From positions 1-35,300 of the forward strand of contig JAFRHH010000007.1 of the NCBI GenBank assembly GCA_017433405.1: 35,300 bases of DNA. Reading direction: 5' to 3'. Below the pieces are notes generated by a model. The model saw only the letters and a program-made list of their open reading frames with translations, was not told the origin of the DNA and ran no database searches. A program made the translations under genes and the position numbers. Every line of letters starts with the position of its first letter. The first letter of the stretch is position 1. Source of the DNA: Clostridia bacterium (lineage in GTDB: Bacteria > Bacillota > Clostridia > Christensenellales > Aristaeellaceae). Positions 16,096-24,673 of the stretch are shown piece by piece.

Positions 16096-16124
16096 ATTAT
16101 ACTCCCTAACCCTATCGGTTGCAA
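16096..16124 (-). promoter_or_regulatory. Promoter of the zinc-ribbon and phosphoesterase genes
   Basis: On the minus strand TTGCAA (16119-16124), a 17-bp spacer and TATAAT (16096-16101), 40 bp before the zinc-ribbon start codon. Confidence 0.8.
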
Positions 16125-16154
16125 TAGGGAAATGGAAAATCCCGGAAAAGAATC

Positions 16155-16733
16155 TCAAAGAATTGTTTCGATCTTCCCAAGCAGCTCCTCGCGGCCGGTT
16201 CCGTCCTCGCCGCTGAAGCAGATAATCTCCCATGGCTGAACGCTCAGGGCCCGGCAGATCGGCGCCAGATATTTGCTCCTGGCCCCGCGGCTGATCTTGT
16301 CCGCCTTGGTCGCCACCACCGTGAAGGGGATCTCCGTCTGGCGCAGGAAGCGGTTCATGGTGCGGTCGTCCTCCGTGGGTTCGTGGCGGATATCCACCAG
16401 GCAGAGCACATGCTTCAGCTCCTCCGCCCGCTCGAAATAGTCCTGCATCATCGTGCCCCAGCGCTCTTTCTCCCGCTTGTCCACCTTCGCGAACCCGTAT
16501 CCCGGCAGATCCACCAGATGAAAGGCATCGTTGAGCAGAAAGATGTTGATCAGCCGCGTCTTTCCGGGGGTGGAGCTGGTTCTGGCCAGCTTGTTCCGCC
16601 GGCAGAGGCGGTTGATCAGGGTGCTTTTGCCGACGTTGCTCTTGCCGGCCACCGCGATCTGGCTCAGCCCCCTGCCGGGAAAATCCCCGTAGGACGCCAT
16701 GGAGGTGATGAACTCCGCTTTCGTGATTTCCAC
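16155..16733 (-). CDS. ysxC: Ribosome biogenesis GTPase YsxC/EngB
   Basis: A 192-residue TRAFAC-class GTPase needed for late 50S ribosomal assembly. Motifs: G1 AVAGKSNVGKST, G2 region RTSSTPGKT, G3 DLPGYGFAKV, G4 VATKADK. The start is taken as GTG at 16733 (reading MEITKAEFIT), because it matches family N termini and has GGAGGAAAGGAAGG upstream. A longer frame reaches into the lon stop codon but adds sequence not typical of the family. It follows lon by 98 bp, the conserved Firmicute order. Confidence 0.96.
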   Translation of the reverse strand: MEITKAEFITSMASYGDFPGRGLSQIAVAGKSNVGKSTLINRLCRRNKLARTSSTPGKTRLINIFLLNDAFHLVDLPGYGFAKVDKREKERWGTMMQDYFERAEELKHVLCLVDIRHEPTEDDRTMNRFLRQTEIPFTVVATKADKISRGARSKYLAPICRALSVQPWEIICFSGEDGTGREELLGKIETIL

Positions 16734-16819
16734 GGGAACCTTCCTTTCCTCCCCGCTGAAACGAGTTTTAGGATTCCGGCTTACGGCTGCCCGCATGGGC
16801 GGCATACCTCGTTTCCTCT

Positions 16820-16835
16820 GTGAACTGCAGTTCAC
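16820..16835. repeat. 16-bp perfect palindrome, copy 3, overlapping the lon stop codon
   Basis: GTGAACTGCAGTTCAC is a perfect palindrome. On the minus strand its first bases include the TGA of lon. The adjoining flank (GCCTGCCCTTCCGTCC, plus strand) encodes the last residues of Lon and resembles the flank of copy 1. Confidence 0.85.
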
Positions 16836-19177
16836 GCCTGCCCTTCCGTCCCCTGCTTCCGGCAGAGCGCCGTCTCCAGCACTTCCTGAATCTCCCGGAC
16901 CGGAACGATGGTGAACCGCTCCAGGACGTAATCCGGAATTTTTTCCAGATCCTTCTGGTTTTCCTCGGGAATCACCAGCGTCCGGATCCCGGCCCGGAAG
17001 GCGGCCAGCGTCTTCTCCTTCAGCCCTCCGATGGGCAGCACCCGCCCCCGCAGGGTGATCTCCCCGGTCATGGCCACCGTCTGGCGCACGGGCTTTCCCG
17101 TCAGCGCGCTGACCAGCGCCGTGACCATGGTGACGCCGGCGCTGGGCCCGTCCTTGGGCACCGCCCCCTCCGGCACATGAATATGAATATCGATTTCCTT
17201 ATAAAAATCCTTTGCCAGCCCCAGCGTATCGCTGTGGGCCCGGACCCAGCTGAAGGCCGCCTCCGCGGATTCCTTCATGACGTCGCCCAGCTGGCCCGTC
17301 AGCTTCAGCTGGCCCTTTCCGGCCATGGTCGTGCATTCGATCTCGAGCATTTCCCCGCCGACGCTGGTATAAGCCAGACCGTTCACCACGCCGACCCGGG
17401 GCTCCTTTTCCAGCCCCTCCCGAAGATACCGCGGCGCCCCCAGCAGCTCATGGAGCACCTCGTCGTTGACCGTCATGGTTTTCCGGCCGTGATCCAGCAT
17501 GGAGACCGCCGCTTTCCGGCAGACCTTGGCGGCGGTCCGCTCCAGGGTGCGTACCCCCGCCTCCCGGGTATAGCCCTCGATCATCTTCCGGTAAACCGAA
17601 TCCCGGATCTTCAGGCTCCCGGGCTTCAGCCCGTTTTCAAGAATCTGCTTGGGCATCAGATGCCGCTTGAGGATCTGAAGCTTCTCCTCCTCCGTATAGC
17701 TGGGCACCTCGATCAGCTCCATCCGGTCCAGCAGCGGGGCCGGAATGGTTTCCATGCTGTTGGCGGTGGTAATGAACATGACCTTGCTCAGATCGAAGGG
17801 CAGCTCCAGATAGTGATCCCGGAAGGCGCTGTTCTGCTCGCTGTCCAGCACCTCCAGCAGCGCCGCCGCCGGATTCCCGCGGAAGTCGGCGCTCATCTTG
17901 TCGATCTCGTCGAAGAGGAAGACGGGATTGACGGTGCCGGCCTGCTTCAGCCCATAGATGATTCTTCCGGGAATGGATCCGATATAGGTCCTCCGGTGGC
18001 CCCGGATTTCCGCCTCGTCCCGGACGCCGCCCAGGCTCATCTGGACGAATTTCCGGTCCAGGGCTTCGGCGATCGCCCTGACGATGCTGGTCTTCCCGAC
18101 GCCGGGAGGCCCGACGAAGCAGAGGATCGGTCCCTTCATATCCTTTTTCAGCTGCAGCACGGCGAGATACTCGATGATGCGCTCCTTCACCTCGTCCATG
18201 CCGTAATGGTTCCGGTTCAGCACCTCCCGGGCCCGCTTCAGATCCAGGTTGTCCTCCGTTTCCTTTCCCCAGGGAAGATCCAGAATCCATTCCACATAGG
18301 TCTGGCTCAGCGCCGCCTCCGGGGAACCGGAGGGCATGTGGCCCAGCCGGTCCAGCTCCTTTTCACACTTGGCCCGGGCTTCCTCGTTCAGCGGCGTTTC
18401 CTCCATCCGCTTCCGCAGCTCGGCGATGTCGCTGTCGTCCTGATCCCCCAGCTCCGTCTGAATGGCCTTGATCTGTTCCCGGAGATAGTAATCCTTCTGA
18501 CTCTTTTCAACCTGCTTCTTGATCCGGGCCTGAATCTGCTTCTCGGTGTCGGCCATGTCGGTTTCCCGGGCCAGCACGACGCAGACCTTCTCCAGCCGCC
18601 GCATCGGGTTCAGCTCGTTCAGGATCTCCTGCCGCTCCTCCCGCTTCGTCAGCACGTTGGCCGCCAGCAGATCCGCCAGATCCCCGGGCGCCTCGACCAT
18701 CCGGATCGATTCCACGGTATCCTGGCTCACCCGCCTGGAGGTCAGCGCGTATTCCTCGAACAGATCCTGCGCCGTCCGGATCATCGCCTTCACGTCCCCG
18801 CTCCGGGGCGTCCGTTCCTGACAGACCCGGACGGAGGCCTTCATAAAGGGATCCGTCTGCAGCATCTCCTTGATGATGCCGCGGCTTTCCCCCTCCACCA
18901 GCACCCGGATGTTTTCCCCCGGCAGGTTCATGACCTGGCGGATCTGAACGATCGTCCCGACCTCGCAGAGATCCGCCGGGCCGGGATCCTCCGTCTCATC
19001 GTTCTTCTGGCTGACCACAAATACCTTCTGGTCGTTCATCATGCCCTGTTCCAGGGCGGTAATGGAACGCTGCCGGCCGACGTCAAAATGCAGCACCATA
19101 TTGGGAAAAACCATCAGCCCCCTGAGCGGCAGGACCGGCAGTTCAGTCACCGATGTATTCCTCATACGTTCCCCCAT
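16832..19177 (-). CDS. lon: ATP-dependent protease Lon
   Basis: A 781-residue AAA+ serine protease that degrades misfolded and regulatory proteins in the cytoplasm. N-terminal substrate-binding domain ([20 protein letters not shown]), a coiled-coil stretch near 200-260, Walker A GPPGVGKT at 356-363, Walker [10 protein letters not shown]. The protease domain carries [11 protein letters not shown] with catalytic Ser679 and the partner lysine near 720 (GGLKEKT). Length is normal. Start at 19177 (AAGGAA upstream) or four codons in. It lies 26 bp after clpX in the same run. Confidence 0.99.
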   Translation of the reverse strand: MGERMRNTSVTELPVLPLRGLMVFPNMVLHFDVGRQRSITALEQGMMNDQKVFVVSQKNDETEDPGPADLCEVGTIVQIRQVMNLPGENIRVLVEGESRGIIKEMLQTDPFMKASVRVCQERTPRSGDVKAMIRTAQDLFEEYALTSRRVSQDTVESIRMVEAPGDLADLLAANVLTKREERQEILNELNPMRRLEKVCVVLARETDMADTEKQIQARIKKQVEKSQKDYYLREQIKAIQTELGDQDDSDIAELRKRMEETPLNEEARAKCEKELDRLGHMPSGSPEAALSQTYVEWILDLPWGKETEDNLDLKRAREVLNRNHYGMDEVKERIIEYLAVLQLKKDMKGPILCFVGPPGVGKTSIVRAIAEALDRKFVQMSLGGVRDEAEIRGHRRTYIGSIPGRIIYGLKQAGTVNPVFLFDEIDKMSADFRGNPAAALLEVLDSEQNSAFRDHYLELPFDLSKVMFITTANSMETIPAPLLDRMELIEVPSYTEEEKLQILKRHLMPKQILENGLKPGSLKIRDSVYRKMIEGYTREAGVRTLERTAAKVCRKAAVSMLDHGRKTMTVNDEVLHELLGAPRYLREGLEKEPRVGVVNGLAYTSVGGEMLEIECTTMAGKGQLKLTGQLGDVMKESAEAAFSWVRAHSDTLGLAKDFYKEIDIHIHVPEGAVPKDGPSAGVTMVTALVSALTGKPVRQTVAMTGEITLRGRVLPIGGLKEKTLAAFRAGIRTLVIPEENQKDLEKIPDYVLERFTIVPVREIQEVLETALCRKQGTEGQA

Positions 19178-19203
19178 CTGCTTCCTTTCGGGCCCGCGGC
19201 GCC

Positions 19204-20499
19204 TTATGACGCGTCAGGCTTGTCTTTCTTCTCCTCGTTCCGCCGGGGCAGCCGGCGGCGGGTTCCGTGAATCAGGGTCGGCTTTCCGCCGGTCACCGCA
19301 TCCCGGGTGATGACGCATTCGCTGATATCCGTCATTCCCGGAAGCTCGAACATCGTATCCAGCATCGCGTCCTCGATGATGGCCCGCAGGCCCCGGGCGC
19401 CGCACTTGCGGTCAATCGCCTGCCGGGCGATTTCCCGGACCGCGTCGTCCTCAAAGGTCAGCTTGACGCCGTCCATGTCCAGCAGCGCCTCGTACTGCTT
19501 GCAGAGGGCGTTCTTCGGCTCCCGCAGAATCCGAACCAGCGCCTGCTCGTCCAGCCCGTCCAGCGTCACGACCACCGGCAGCCGGCCCACGAATTCGGGA
19601 ATCAGCCCGTATCTGGTCAGGTCCTCCGGCCGCACCTCCTTCAGGGCGTCGGTCCGGTCCGGATCCCGCCGGCTCTGGATTTCCGCGCCGAAGCCCATGC
19701 TCCGCTTCCCGATCCGGTTTTCGATAATCGGAACCAGCCCGTCGAAAGCCCCGCCACAGATGAAGAGAATGTTGGTCGTGTCGATCCGCACCATCTCCTG
19801 GTGAGGATGCTTCCGCCCGCCCTGGGGTGGCACGGAGGCCTCCGTCCCCTCGAGGATCTTCAGCAGCGCCTGCTGTACGCCTTCGCCGCTGACATCCCGG
19901 GTGATGGACATGTTCTCCCCCTTCCGGGAGATCTTGTCGATTTCGTCGATATAAATGATTCCCCGCTGGGCCTTCTCGATATCCCAGTCCGCCGCCTGGA
20001 TCAGCCGCAGCAGGATGGTTTCCACGTCGTCCCCAACGTAGCCCGCCTCCGTCACGCTGGTGGCGTCGGCGATGGCGAAGGGCACCTGCAGAATGCGGGC
20101 CAGCGTCTGGGCCAGATAGGTTTTTCCGCTTCCCGTCGGGCCCAGCAGCAGGATATTGCTCTTCTGGAGCTCCACGTCGTCCTTCCGCGGCCGCCGGTTG
20201 ATCCGCTTATAGTGGTTGTAAACCGCCACGCTCAGGGCCCGCTTGGCCCGCTCCTGGCCGATGACATATTCGTCCAGCGTCCGCTTCATCTCTGCCGGGG
20301 GGAGCAGGTTGACCTTCTTGGGGGTGGTGACGTATTCCTCCCCGTAGTCATCCTTTTCGTCGCTGAGAATGCTGTTGCACAGCGCGACGCACTCGTTGCA
20401 GATATAGACGTTGGGGCCGGCCACCAGCCGCTCCACCAGCCGCTGATCCTTGCCGCAGAAGGAGCATCGGGGGCCCTGCCTGGAATAATTATTCGCCAT
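19204..20499 (-). CDS. clpX: ATP-dependent Clp protease ATPase subunit ClpX
   Basis: A 431-residue AAA+ unfoldase that feeds proteins to ClpP. The N-terminal four-cysteine zinc finger (CSFCGK ... CNEC ... C) recruits substrates. Walker A is GPTGSGKT, Walker [25 protein letters not shown] and the C-terminal small domain ([13 protein letters not shown]) are present. ATG at 20499 is chosen over a GTG at 20511, since GAGG is six bases upstream and MANNYSRQG fits the family. It begins 8 bp after the clpP stop. Confidence 0.98.
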   Translation of the reverse strand: MANNYSRQGPRCSFCGKDQRLVERLVAGPNVYICNECVALCNSILSDEKDDYGEEYVTTPKKVNLLPPAEMKRTLDEYVIGQERAKRALSVAVYNHYKRINRRPRKDDVELQKSNILLLGPTGSGKTYLAQTLARILQVPFAIADATSVTEAGYVGDDVETILLRLIQAADWDIEKAQRGIIYIDEIDKISRKGENMSITRDVSGEGVQQALLKILEGTEASVPPQGGRKHPHQEMVRIDTTNILFICGGAFDGLVPIIENRIGKRSMGFGAEIQSRRDPDRTDALKEVRPEDLTRYGLIPEFVGRLPVVVTLDGLDEQALVRILREPKNALCKQYEALLDMDGVKLTFEDDAVREIARQAIDRKCGARGLRAIIEDAMLDTMFELPGMTDISECVITRDAVTGGKPTLIHGTRRRLPRRNEEKKDKPDAS

Positions 20500-20507
20500 G
20501 GTTTTCC

Positions 20508-21107
20508 TCACTTATCCGTCTTTTTGTCCCGGGGCTGATAGATCTCGTCGATAATATGATACTCCAGCGCTTCCTCCGCGCTCATGAAGTAGTCCCGCTC
20601 CACATCCGCCTGAAGCTTCTTCAGGGGCTGGCCGGTCATCTCCGCCATCATGGCCGTCATCTTTTTCTTGGTTTTCATCAGCCATTCCGCCCGGATGGCC
20701 ACGTCCGTCGCCTGGCCCTGGGCGCCGCCGAGGGGCTGGTGAATCATGACCTCCGCGTTGGGCAGGGCCAGCCGCTTCCCCTTCTCGCCCGCCATCAGCA
20801 GGAAGGCCCCCATGCTGGCCGCCATGCCGACGCAGACCGTCCGGACCTGGGGCCGGATATACCGCATCGTATCGTAGATCGCCATGCCGGCGGTTACGCT
20901 GCCGCCGGGGCTGTTGATGTACAGGCTGATATCGCTGTCCGGATCCTCCATCTCCAGGAAGAGCAGCTGCGCCACGACCAGGTTCGCGGTATCGTCGTTG
21001 ATCTCTCCCCCCAGGAAAACAATCCGGTCCTTCAGCAGCCTGGAATAAATATCGTAGGATCTCTCTCCCCGGTTCGTCTGTTCAATGACCATGGGTATCA
21101 GCGGCAT
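20508..21107 (-). CDS. clpP: ATP-dependent Clp protease proteolytic subunit ClpP
   Basis: A 199-residue serine peptidase that forms the tetradecameric chamber used with ClpX. Catalytic triad Ser98 (GMAASMGAF), His123 (VMIHQPLGG) and Asp172 (ERDYFMS) is complete. The ATG at 21107 ([16 protein letters not shown]) has AAGGAG upstream and fits the family; a frame extending to 21131 overlaps a terminator stem and is not used. Confidence 0.98.
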   Translation of the reverse strand: MPLIPMVIEQTNRGERSYDIYSRLLKDRIVFLGGEINDDTANLVVAQLLFLEMEDPDSDISLYINSPGGSVTAGMAIYDTMRYIRPQVRTVCVGMAASMGAFLLMAGEKGKRLALPNAEVMIHQPLGGAQGQATDVAIRAEWLMKTKKKMTAMMAEMTGQPLKKLQADVERDYFMSAEEALEYHIIDEIYQPRDKKTDK

Positions 21108-21129
21108 CGGAAATCTCCTTTCTTCGAAC

Positions 21130-21156
21130 AAAACCGGCGGCCCAACAGGGCCGCCG
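21130..21156 (-). terminator. Partial terminator or attenuator between tig and clpP
   Basis: On the minus strand a perfect 9-bp stem CGGCGGCCC/GGGCCGCCG with a 4-base loop (21135-21156) is followed by GTTTTGTT. The T-tract is short and interrupted, so some read-through into clpP is expected; no separate clpP promoter was seen. Confidence 0.65.
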
Positions 21157-21170
21157 TTGGGTTTTCTGCG

Positions 21171-22649
21171 TTACTCGGCGTCGGTCTTCTCTTCCGGATT
21201 CTCCTGAGCCTTGCGGGCGGTTCTGCGGGCCGGCTTCTTCTCGGCGGCCGGCTCGTCCTTCTCCGCCGGATCCTCGGCTTTCTTCGCGGCCTTCCGGGCG
21301 GGCTTTTTCGCCGCCTTCTCCGGCTTCTCGGTCTCCTCCTGCTTCGGCTCCTCCGCCGGCTTGTCCTCGACGGTGGCGCTCTTCCGGAGGAATTCCAGGG
21401 TCTTCCGGATCGTGGCGCTGTTCTTCAGATAGTTCTTCTGCGACTCCGTCAGATTCTCTTTGAAGGCTTCCGTCTCCTGACCCATCCGCTCCGCCTGCTC
21501 GGCGATCTCCTTTTCGACCTCTTCCTCGGTGGCCTCGATCTTCTCGGCCTTGCGGATCTCCTCCAGCACCAGATCATTGATCACGCGGATCCGGGCGTCG
21601 GGCTTCTGCATCTCGATCAGGCTTTCCCGGGTGGTCCCGGTATACTTCATATAGTCATCCAGGCTGATGCCCTGATAGCTCATCCTCATGGCCATTTCCT
21701 GAAGCAGGTATTCCGCCTCGTCCTCGATCATGGCCTCAGGAATATCGATCTGGGTATTCTCCCGGATCTTCTCCAGCAGCGCGTTCTCCACGATCGCCTC
21801 GTTGTTGCGGTCGATCCGCTCCTGAAGCTCCTTCACGATGGCGGCGCGATATTCGTCAAAGGTGTTGTATTCGCTGACGTCCGCGGCGAAATCGTCGTCC
21901 AGCTCCGGCTTCTCCGTCGTCTGGATCCCGTTGACCTTAACGTGGAAGACCGCCGCCTTCCCCTTGAGATCCTCCTGATGATATTCCTCCGGGAAGGTCA
22001 CGTTCAGATCCTTCTCCTCCCCGATGGAAAGGCCGATCATCTGCTCCTCAAAGCCCGGAATGAAGGTGTGGGAGCCGATCCGCAGGGTCTGATCCTGGGC
22101 GGTTCCGCCGTCAAAGGCCACCCCGTCCACCGTTCCCGCGTAGTCCAGGTTCACGGTATCGCCGTCCTGAACGGGCCGGTCCTCGATCTCCACCGTGCGG
22201 CTGGCCTTGTCCCGGTCCTGCTCGATCCGAGCGTCGATCATCTCGTCCGTCAGCTTCTGCCGGTTCACCTGCACCGTCAGGTTCCTGTATTCCCCAAGGG
22301 TCACGTCGGGCCGGACAAAGACCTCCACCTTCAGCTTCAGATCCTTGCCCTTGCCGATCTCCTCGATATCCGCCTGGGGCCGGTCCACCGGCTTCAGGTC
22401 AAATTCCTCGACCGCCGCCTCATAGGCCTCCGGCAGCAGCTGGTTGACCGCCTCGTCAAAGAACACATCCTCACCGTAGAGCGTTTCAATCATCTTCCGG
22501 GGAGCCTTGCCCTTGCGGAATCCGGGAACGTTAATCCGGTGGCGCAGCTTCAGATAAGCGGCCTGCGTCGCTTCGTCGAACTTTTCGGCGGGAATGGTCA
22601 GGTTCAGCCGGGCTTTGTTTCCGGATACTTTCTCGTAGGTATGGCTCAT
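21171..22649 (-). CDS. tig: Trigger factor chaperone with an extended basic/acidic tail
   Basis: A 492-residue ribosome-bound chaperone. The N-terminal ribosome-binding domain has the signature VPGFRKGKAPRKMIE (about 39-53). The FKBP-like PPIase domain follows (DGDTVNLDYAG ... FIPGFEEQMIGL). The helical C-terminal domain runs to about 430. After RKSATVED comes a roughly 60-residue low-complexity tail of K, A, P and E repeats (PARKAAKK, AEKKPARRTARKA) not found in typical trigger factors of about 430 residues. It probably is disordered and could add RNA or ribosome contacts. AGGAGG lies upstream of the ATG. Confidence 0.97.
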   Translation of the reverse strand: MSHTYEKVSGNKARLNLTIPAEKFDEATQAAYLKLRHRINVPGFRKGKAPRKMIETLYGEDVFFDEAVNQLLPEAYEAAVEEFDLKPVDRPQADIEEIGKGKDLKLKVEVFVRPDVTLGEYRNLTVQVNRQKLTDEMIDARIEQDRDKASRTVEIEDRPVQDGDTVNLDYAGTVDGVAFDGGTAQDQTLRIGSHTFIPGFEEQMIGLSIGEEKDLNVTFPEEYHQEDLKGKAAVFHVKVNGIQTTEKPELDDDFAADVSEYNTFDEYRAAIVKELQERIDRNNEAIVENALLEKIRENTQIDIPEAMIEDEAEYLLQEMAMRMSYQGISLDDYMKYTGTTRESLIEMQKPDARIRVINDLVLEEIRKAEKIEATEEEVEKEIAEQAERMGQETEAFKENLTESQKNYLKNSATIRKTLEFLRKSATVEDKPAEEPKQEETEKPEKAAKKPARKAAKKAEDPAEKDEPAAEKKPARRTARKAQENPEEKTDAE

Positions 22650-22712
22650 GAACTGTTTTCCTCCTGTGTCCTTTCAAGGACGTCTTTTCCGCGGCGCAAA
22701 ACGCCGTCTGGC

Positions 22713-22741
22713 ATTCTACCACAAGTTTTCCCTGATTGCAA
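22713..22741 (-). promoter_or_regulatory. Promoter of tig-clpP-clpX-lon-ysxC
   Basis: On the minus strand TTGCAA (22736-22741), 17 bp, TAGAAT (22713-22718) with TG before the -10. Between it and the tig start a small CGGCG-TTTTG-CGCCG hairpin lies in the leader (22688-22702). Confidence 0.75.
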
Positions 22742-22756
22742 CCGATTCCGGCGCGC

Positions 22757-23719
22757 TTACCACGGATCCCCCTCCGCCGGCAGAAGGGCCGAGGTTCCGA
22801 CGCCGAGGATATCGCTGGTCCGCCGGGAGGACCGGTTCCCCGCGTCCGTCATGCGGCACAGCTGATGCCCCATGAACACGATGCAGGAGGTATCCCCCCC
22901 GTCGAGGTTGAAGCCGTTCACGCAGCCCTTTTCCTTCAGCCGCTCCGCGAGAAAGGTGATCCCCGCGCCCTTGCTGCGCTTGATCCGTCCCTCCAGCATC
23001 ATGAAGAAGTAATGGCCTTTCTCCACCATGCCGATGGCCGTCCGGGGCGCGGTGCTCTTCCCGTACTTGTTCAGTGACGCCTCGTTCAGCTCCCCGTCCC
23101 GAAGGAGCCAGGGCCCGAAGGCCAGCACATCCCGGGCGCCGGCGGCCAGGTATTCCTCCGCGGTCCGCTCATTGCTGTCGAACACCTGAAGATCCCCGTC
23201 GGGGAAAAGGGCCAGGCAGTCCAGGTTCGGAAACTTGCTGGCCCGGGCCGGCCAGGTTTTCTCGCTGTAGACCCTGCCGTTCCGGATAATAATCCCGACC
23301 CGGATCTTCTGCTGCATCCGCGTTTGGCAGTAATCGCTCGACAGCGCCAGCACGGTTCCCGTCCGCCGGCAGATCTTGTAGGGATAGTCCGCGCTGGACA
23401 GCCACTTCTCCGGATCGTTGGGGATCATGTGGGGCGTCTCGCTCCCCCCGGCGCACCAGACCTCCGCCTCGTACCATACGCGGTTCGGCTTCTTTTCCTG
23501 CCTGCGGTAGATCTCCACCTTCAGGGTGGGGCTGGCGTAGCGCCAGAGGCCCTCCTCCGGGTTTTCATACACAAATTCGCCCGAATCCAGGAACCCCTGC
23601 CCGTTCAGCGGGGGAAACGCCGCCTCGTCCTCCTCCGCCGCCGCGAAGGAGAGCGCGCCCGCCGCCATAAGCAGGATCAGGATCAGGCAGAGAAACCGCT
23701 TTCCGACTCTTCCGTTCAT
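22757..23719 (-). CDS. Exported phosphodiester glycosidase (NAGPA-type)
   Basis: A 320-residue protein with a clear signal peptide (basic start, LCLILILLMAAGALSFAAA, cut near residue 28). The mature domain matches phosphodiester glycosidases (the NAGPA/DUF2233 fold): PRTAIGM (nucleophile-region motif), GFNLDGGDTSCIVF, and the late NRSSRRTSDIL motif. Such enzymes hydrolyse sugar-phosphodiester bonds, possibly on wall or exopolysaccharide material outside the cell. Its ATG overlaps the purC stop codon (ATGA), so the two are translationally coupled even though purine synthesis and an exported hydrolase have no obvious shared role. Confidence 0.88.
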   Translation of the reverse strand: MNGRVGKRFLCLILILLMAAGALSFAAAEEDEAAFPPLNGQGFLDSGEFVYENPEEGLWRYASPTLKVEIYRRQEKKPNRVWYEAEVWCAGGSETPHMIPNDPEKWLSSADYPYKICRRTGTVLALSSDYCQTRMQQKIRVGIIIRNGRVYSEKTWPARASKFPNLDCLALFPDGDLQVFDSNERTAEEYLAAGARDVLAFGPWLLRDGELNEASLNKYGKSTAPRTAIGMVEKGHYFFMMLEGRIKRSKGAGITFLAERLKEKGCVNGFNLDGGDTSCIVFMGHQLCRMTDAGNRSSRRTSDILGVGTSALLPAEGDPW

Positions 23720-24432
23720 CCGACCCCCATCATCCGGTGAAGCACCTCCTGATAGGCCTCCGCCGCTCCGTCCATGTCTCTTCTGAACCGGTCGATATCC
23801 AGCGGCTCATGGGTGCTGCTGTCCCAGAACCGGGCGGTATCCGGCGTAATCTCGTCCGCCAGGATGATCCTTCCGTGATACCGGCCGAACTCCAGCTGAT
23901 AATCGATCAGCTCGATATTGATCTCCTTCAGATAGGAGGTCAGGATCTCGTCCACCTGCAGGCTGATCTGGGTAATCCGGTCCATCTCCTCCGGCGTGGC
24001 GAGCTTCATGGCATAGATATGCGTATGGTTCACCAGCGGATCCTCGTCCATATCCAGGTTGCGCAGGTTGTATTCCACCACGGGCGTTTCCAGCTTCATT
24101 CCGATCGGCAGCCCGGTCCGGGTATTCAGGGTCCCGGCGACCCGGTTCCGGATCTTGACGGAAATCGGAATCATCTCGCAGCGCTTGACCAGGCTGTGCC
24201 TTGCGTCAATCCGGCGGATGAAATGCGTCTCGATCCCGTGCTCCTGAAGCAGCCTGAAAAGCTGCTCGCAGACGGCGTTGTTGACTTCCCCCTTGCCGAG
24301 GATCCGCCCGCGCTTCAGCCCGTGAAAGGCCATGGCCTCATCCTTGAAATAGACGATGGCCTGGTCGGGATCCTCTGTCGCATAGACCTTTTTCCCCTTG
24401 CCTTCCCGCAGAATCTCCCCGATTTCCGGCAT
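23716..24432 (-). CDS. purC: SAICAR synthetase (PurC)
   Basis: A 238-residue enzyme of de novo purine synthesis that joins CAIR and aspartate using ATP. Motifs: EGKGKKVYAT at the N terminus (ATP-binding), VKIRNRVAGT, and EFGRYHGRIILADEITPDT followed by RFWD. Length is standard. GGAGGAGCGG precedes the ATG. No other pur genes are nearby, so this is an isolated purC. The upstream region contains a possible PurR-type site. Confidence 0.98.
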   Translation of the reverse strand: MPEIGEILREGKGKKVYATEDPDQAIVYFKDEAMAFHGLKRGRILGKGEVNNAVCEQLFRLLQEHGIETHFIRRIDARHSLVKRCEMIPISVKIRNRVAGTLNTRTGLPIGMKLETPVVEYNLRNLDMDEDPLVNHTHIYAMKLATPEEMDRITQISLQVDEILTSYLKEINIELIDYQLEFGRYHGRIILADEITPDTARFWDSSTHEPLDIDRFRRDMDGAAEAYQEVLHRMMGVG

Positions 24433-24463
24433 CGTCCGCTCCTCCGTTCCGTTTGGATATCAC

Positions 24464-24492
24464 AGTGTATCACGTTCGTTCGCTTTTCTCAA
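24464..24492 (-). promoter_or_regulatory. Promoter of purC with a PurBox-like motif
   Basis: On the minus strand TTGAGA (24487-24492), 17 bp, TACACT (24464-24469). The spacer contains AAGCGAACGAACG, which resembles the CGAAC core of Firmicute PurR boxes. A single box is weak evidence; PurR normally uses two. Confidence 0.5.
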
Positions 24493-24564
24493 GAAACAAA
24501 TCATGATTTCTTTCGCCCATTTTGAACAAAACTTTTCGTTTCGTCCCATAAAGGCCTCGCCGGG

Positions 24565-24593
24565 ATGACAGAATGACGGGAATGGGGTATAAT
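24565..24593 (+). promoter_or_regulatory. Promoter of the ParB-BMP fusion gene
   Basis: ATGACA (24565-24570), 17 bp, TATAAT (24588-24593). It is divergent from the purC promoter, about 70 bp away. Confidence 0.6.
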
Positions 24594-24598
24594 TCATC

Positions 24599-24635
24599 CG
24601 GCGGAACCCTCCGGCGCTGTCCGGAGTTCCCGCCG
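24599..24635 (+). promoter_or_regulatory. Leader hairpin before the ParB-BMP gene
   Basis: CGGC-GGAAC and TCCGG pair with CCGGA, GTTCC and GCCG to form a long bulged stem. A T-rich run (CTTTTTT) comes about 12 bases later, just before the ribosome-binding site. The gap is too long for a canonical terminator; it may be an attenuator or merely a stable leader. Confidence 0.35.
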
Positions 24636-24673
24636 CAGCGTTTAATCTTTTTTCAGGAGGAACATTGTTTTCT

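Noticed and set aside
16820-19270. An 816-codon plus-strand frame opposite lon
   Set aside because: Pure antisense shadow: composition is histidine/arginine/proline/glutamine-rich with no motif, while lon on the other strand is complete.
20556-22865. A 769-codon plus-strand frame opposite clpP and tig
   Set aside because: Crosses several genes and a terminator on the other strand and has no recognisable domain.
24599-24635. Purine riboswitch in the purC/ParB-BMP intergenic region
   Set aside because: The leader hairpin lacks the three-way junction and conserved loops of purine riboswitches.
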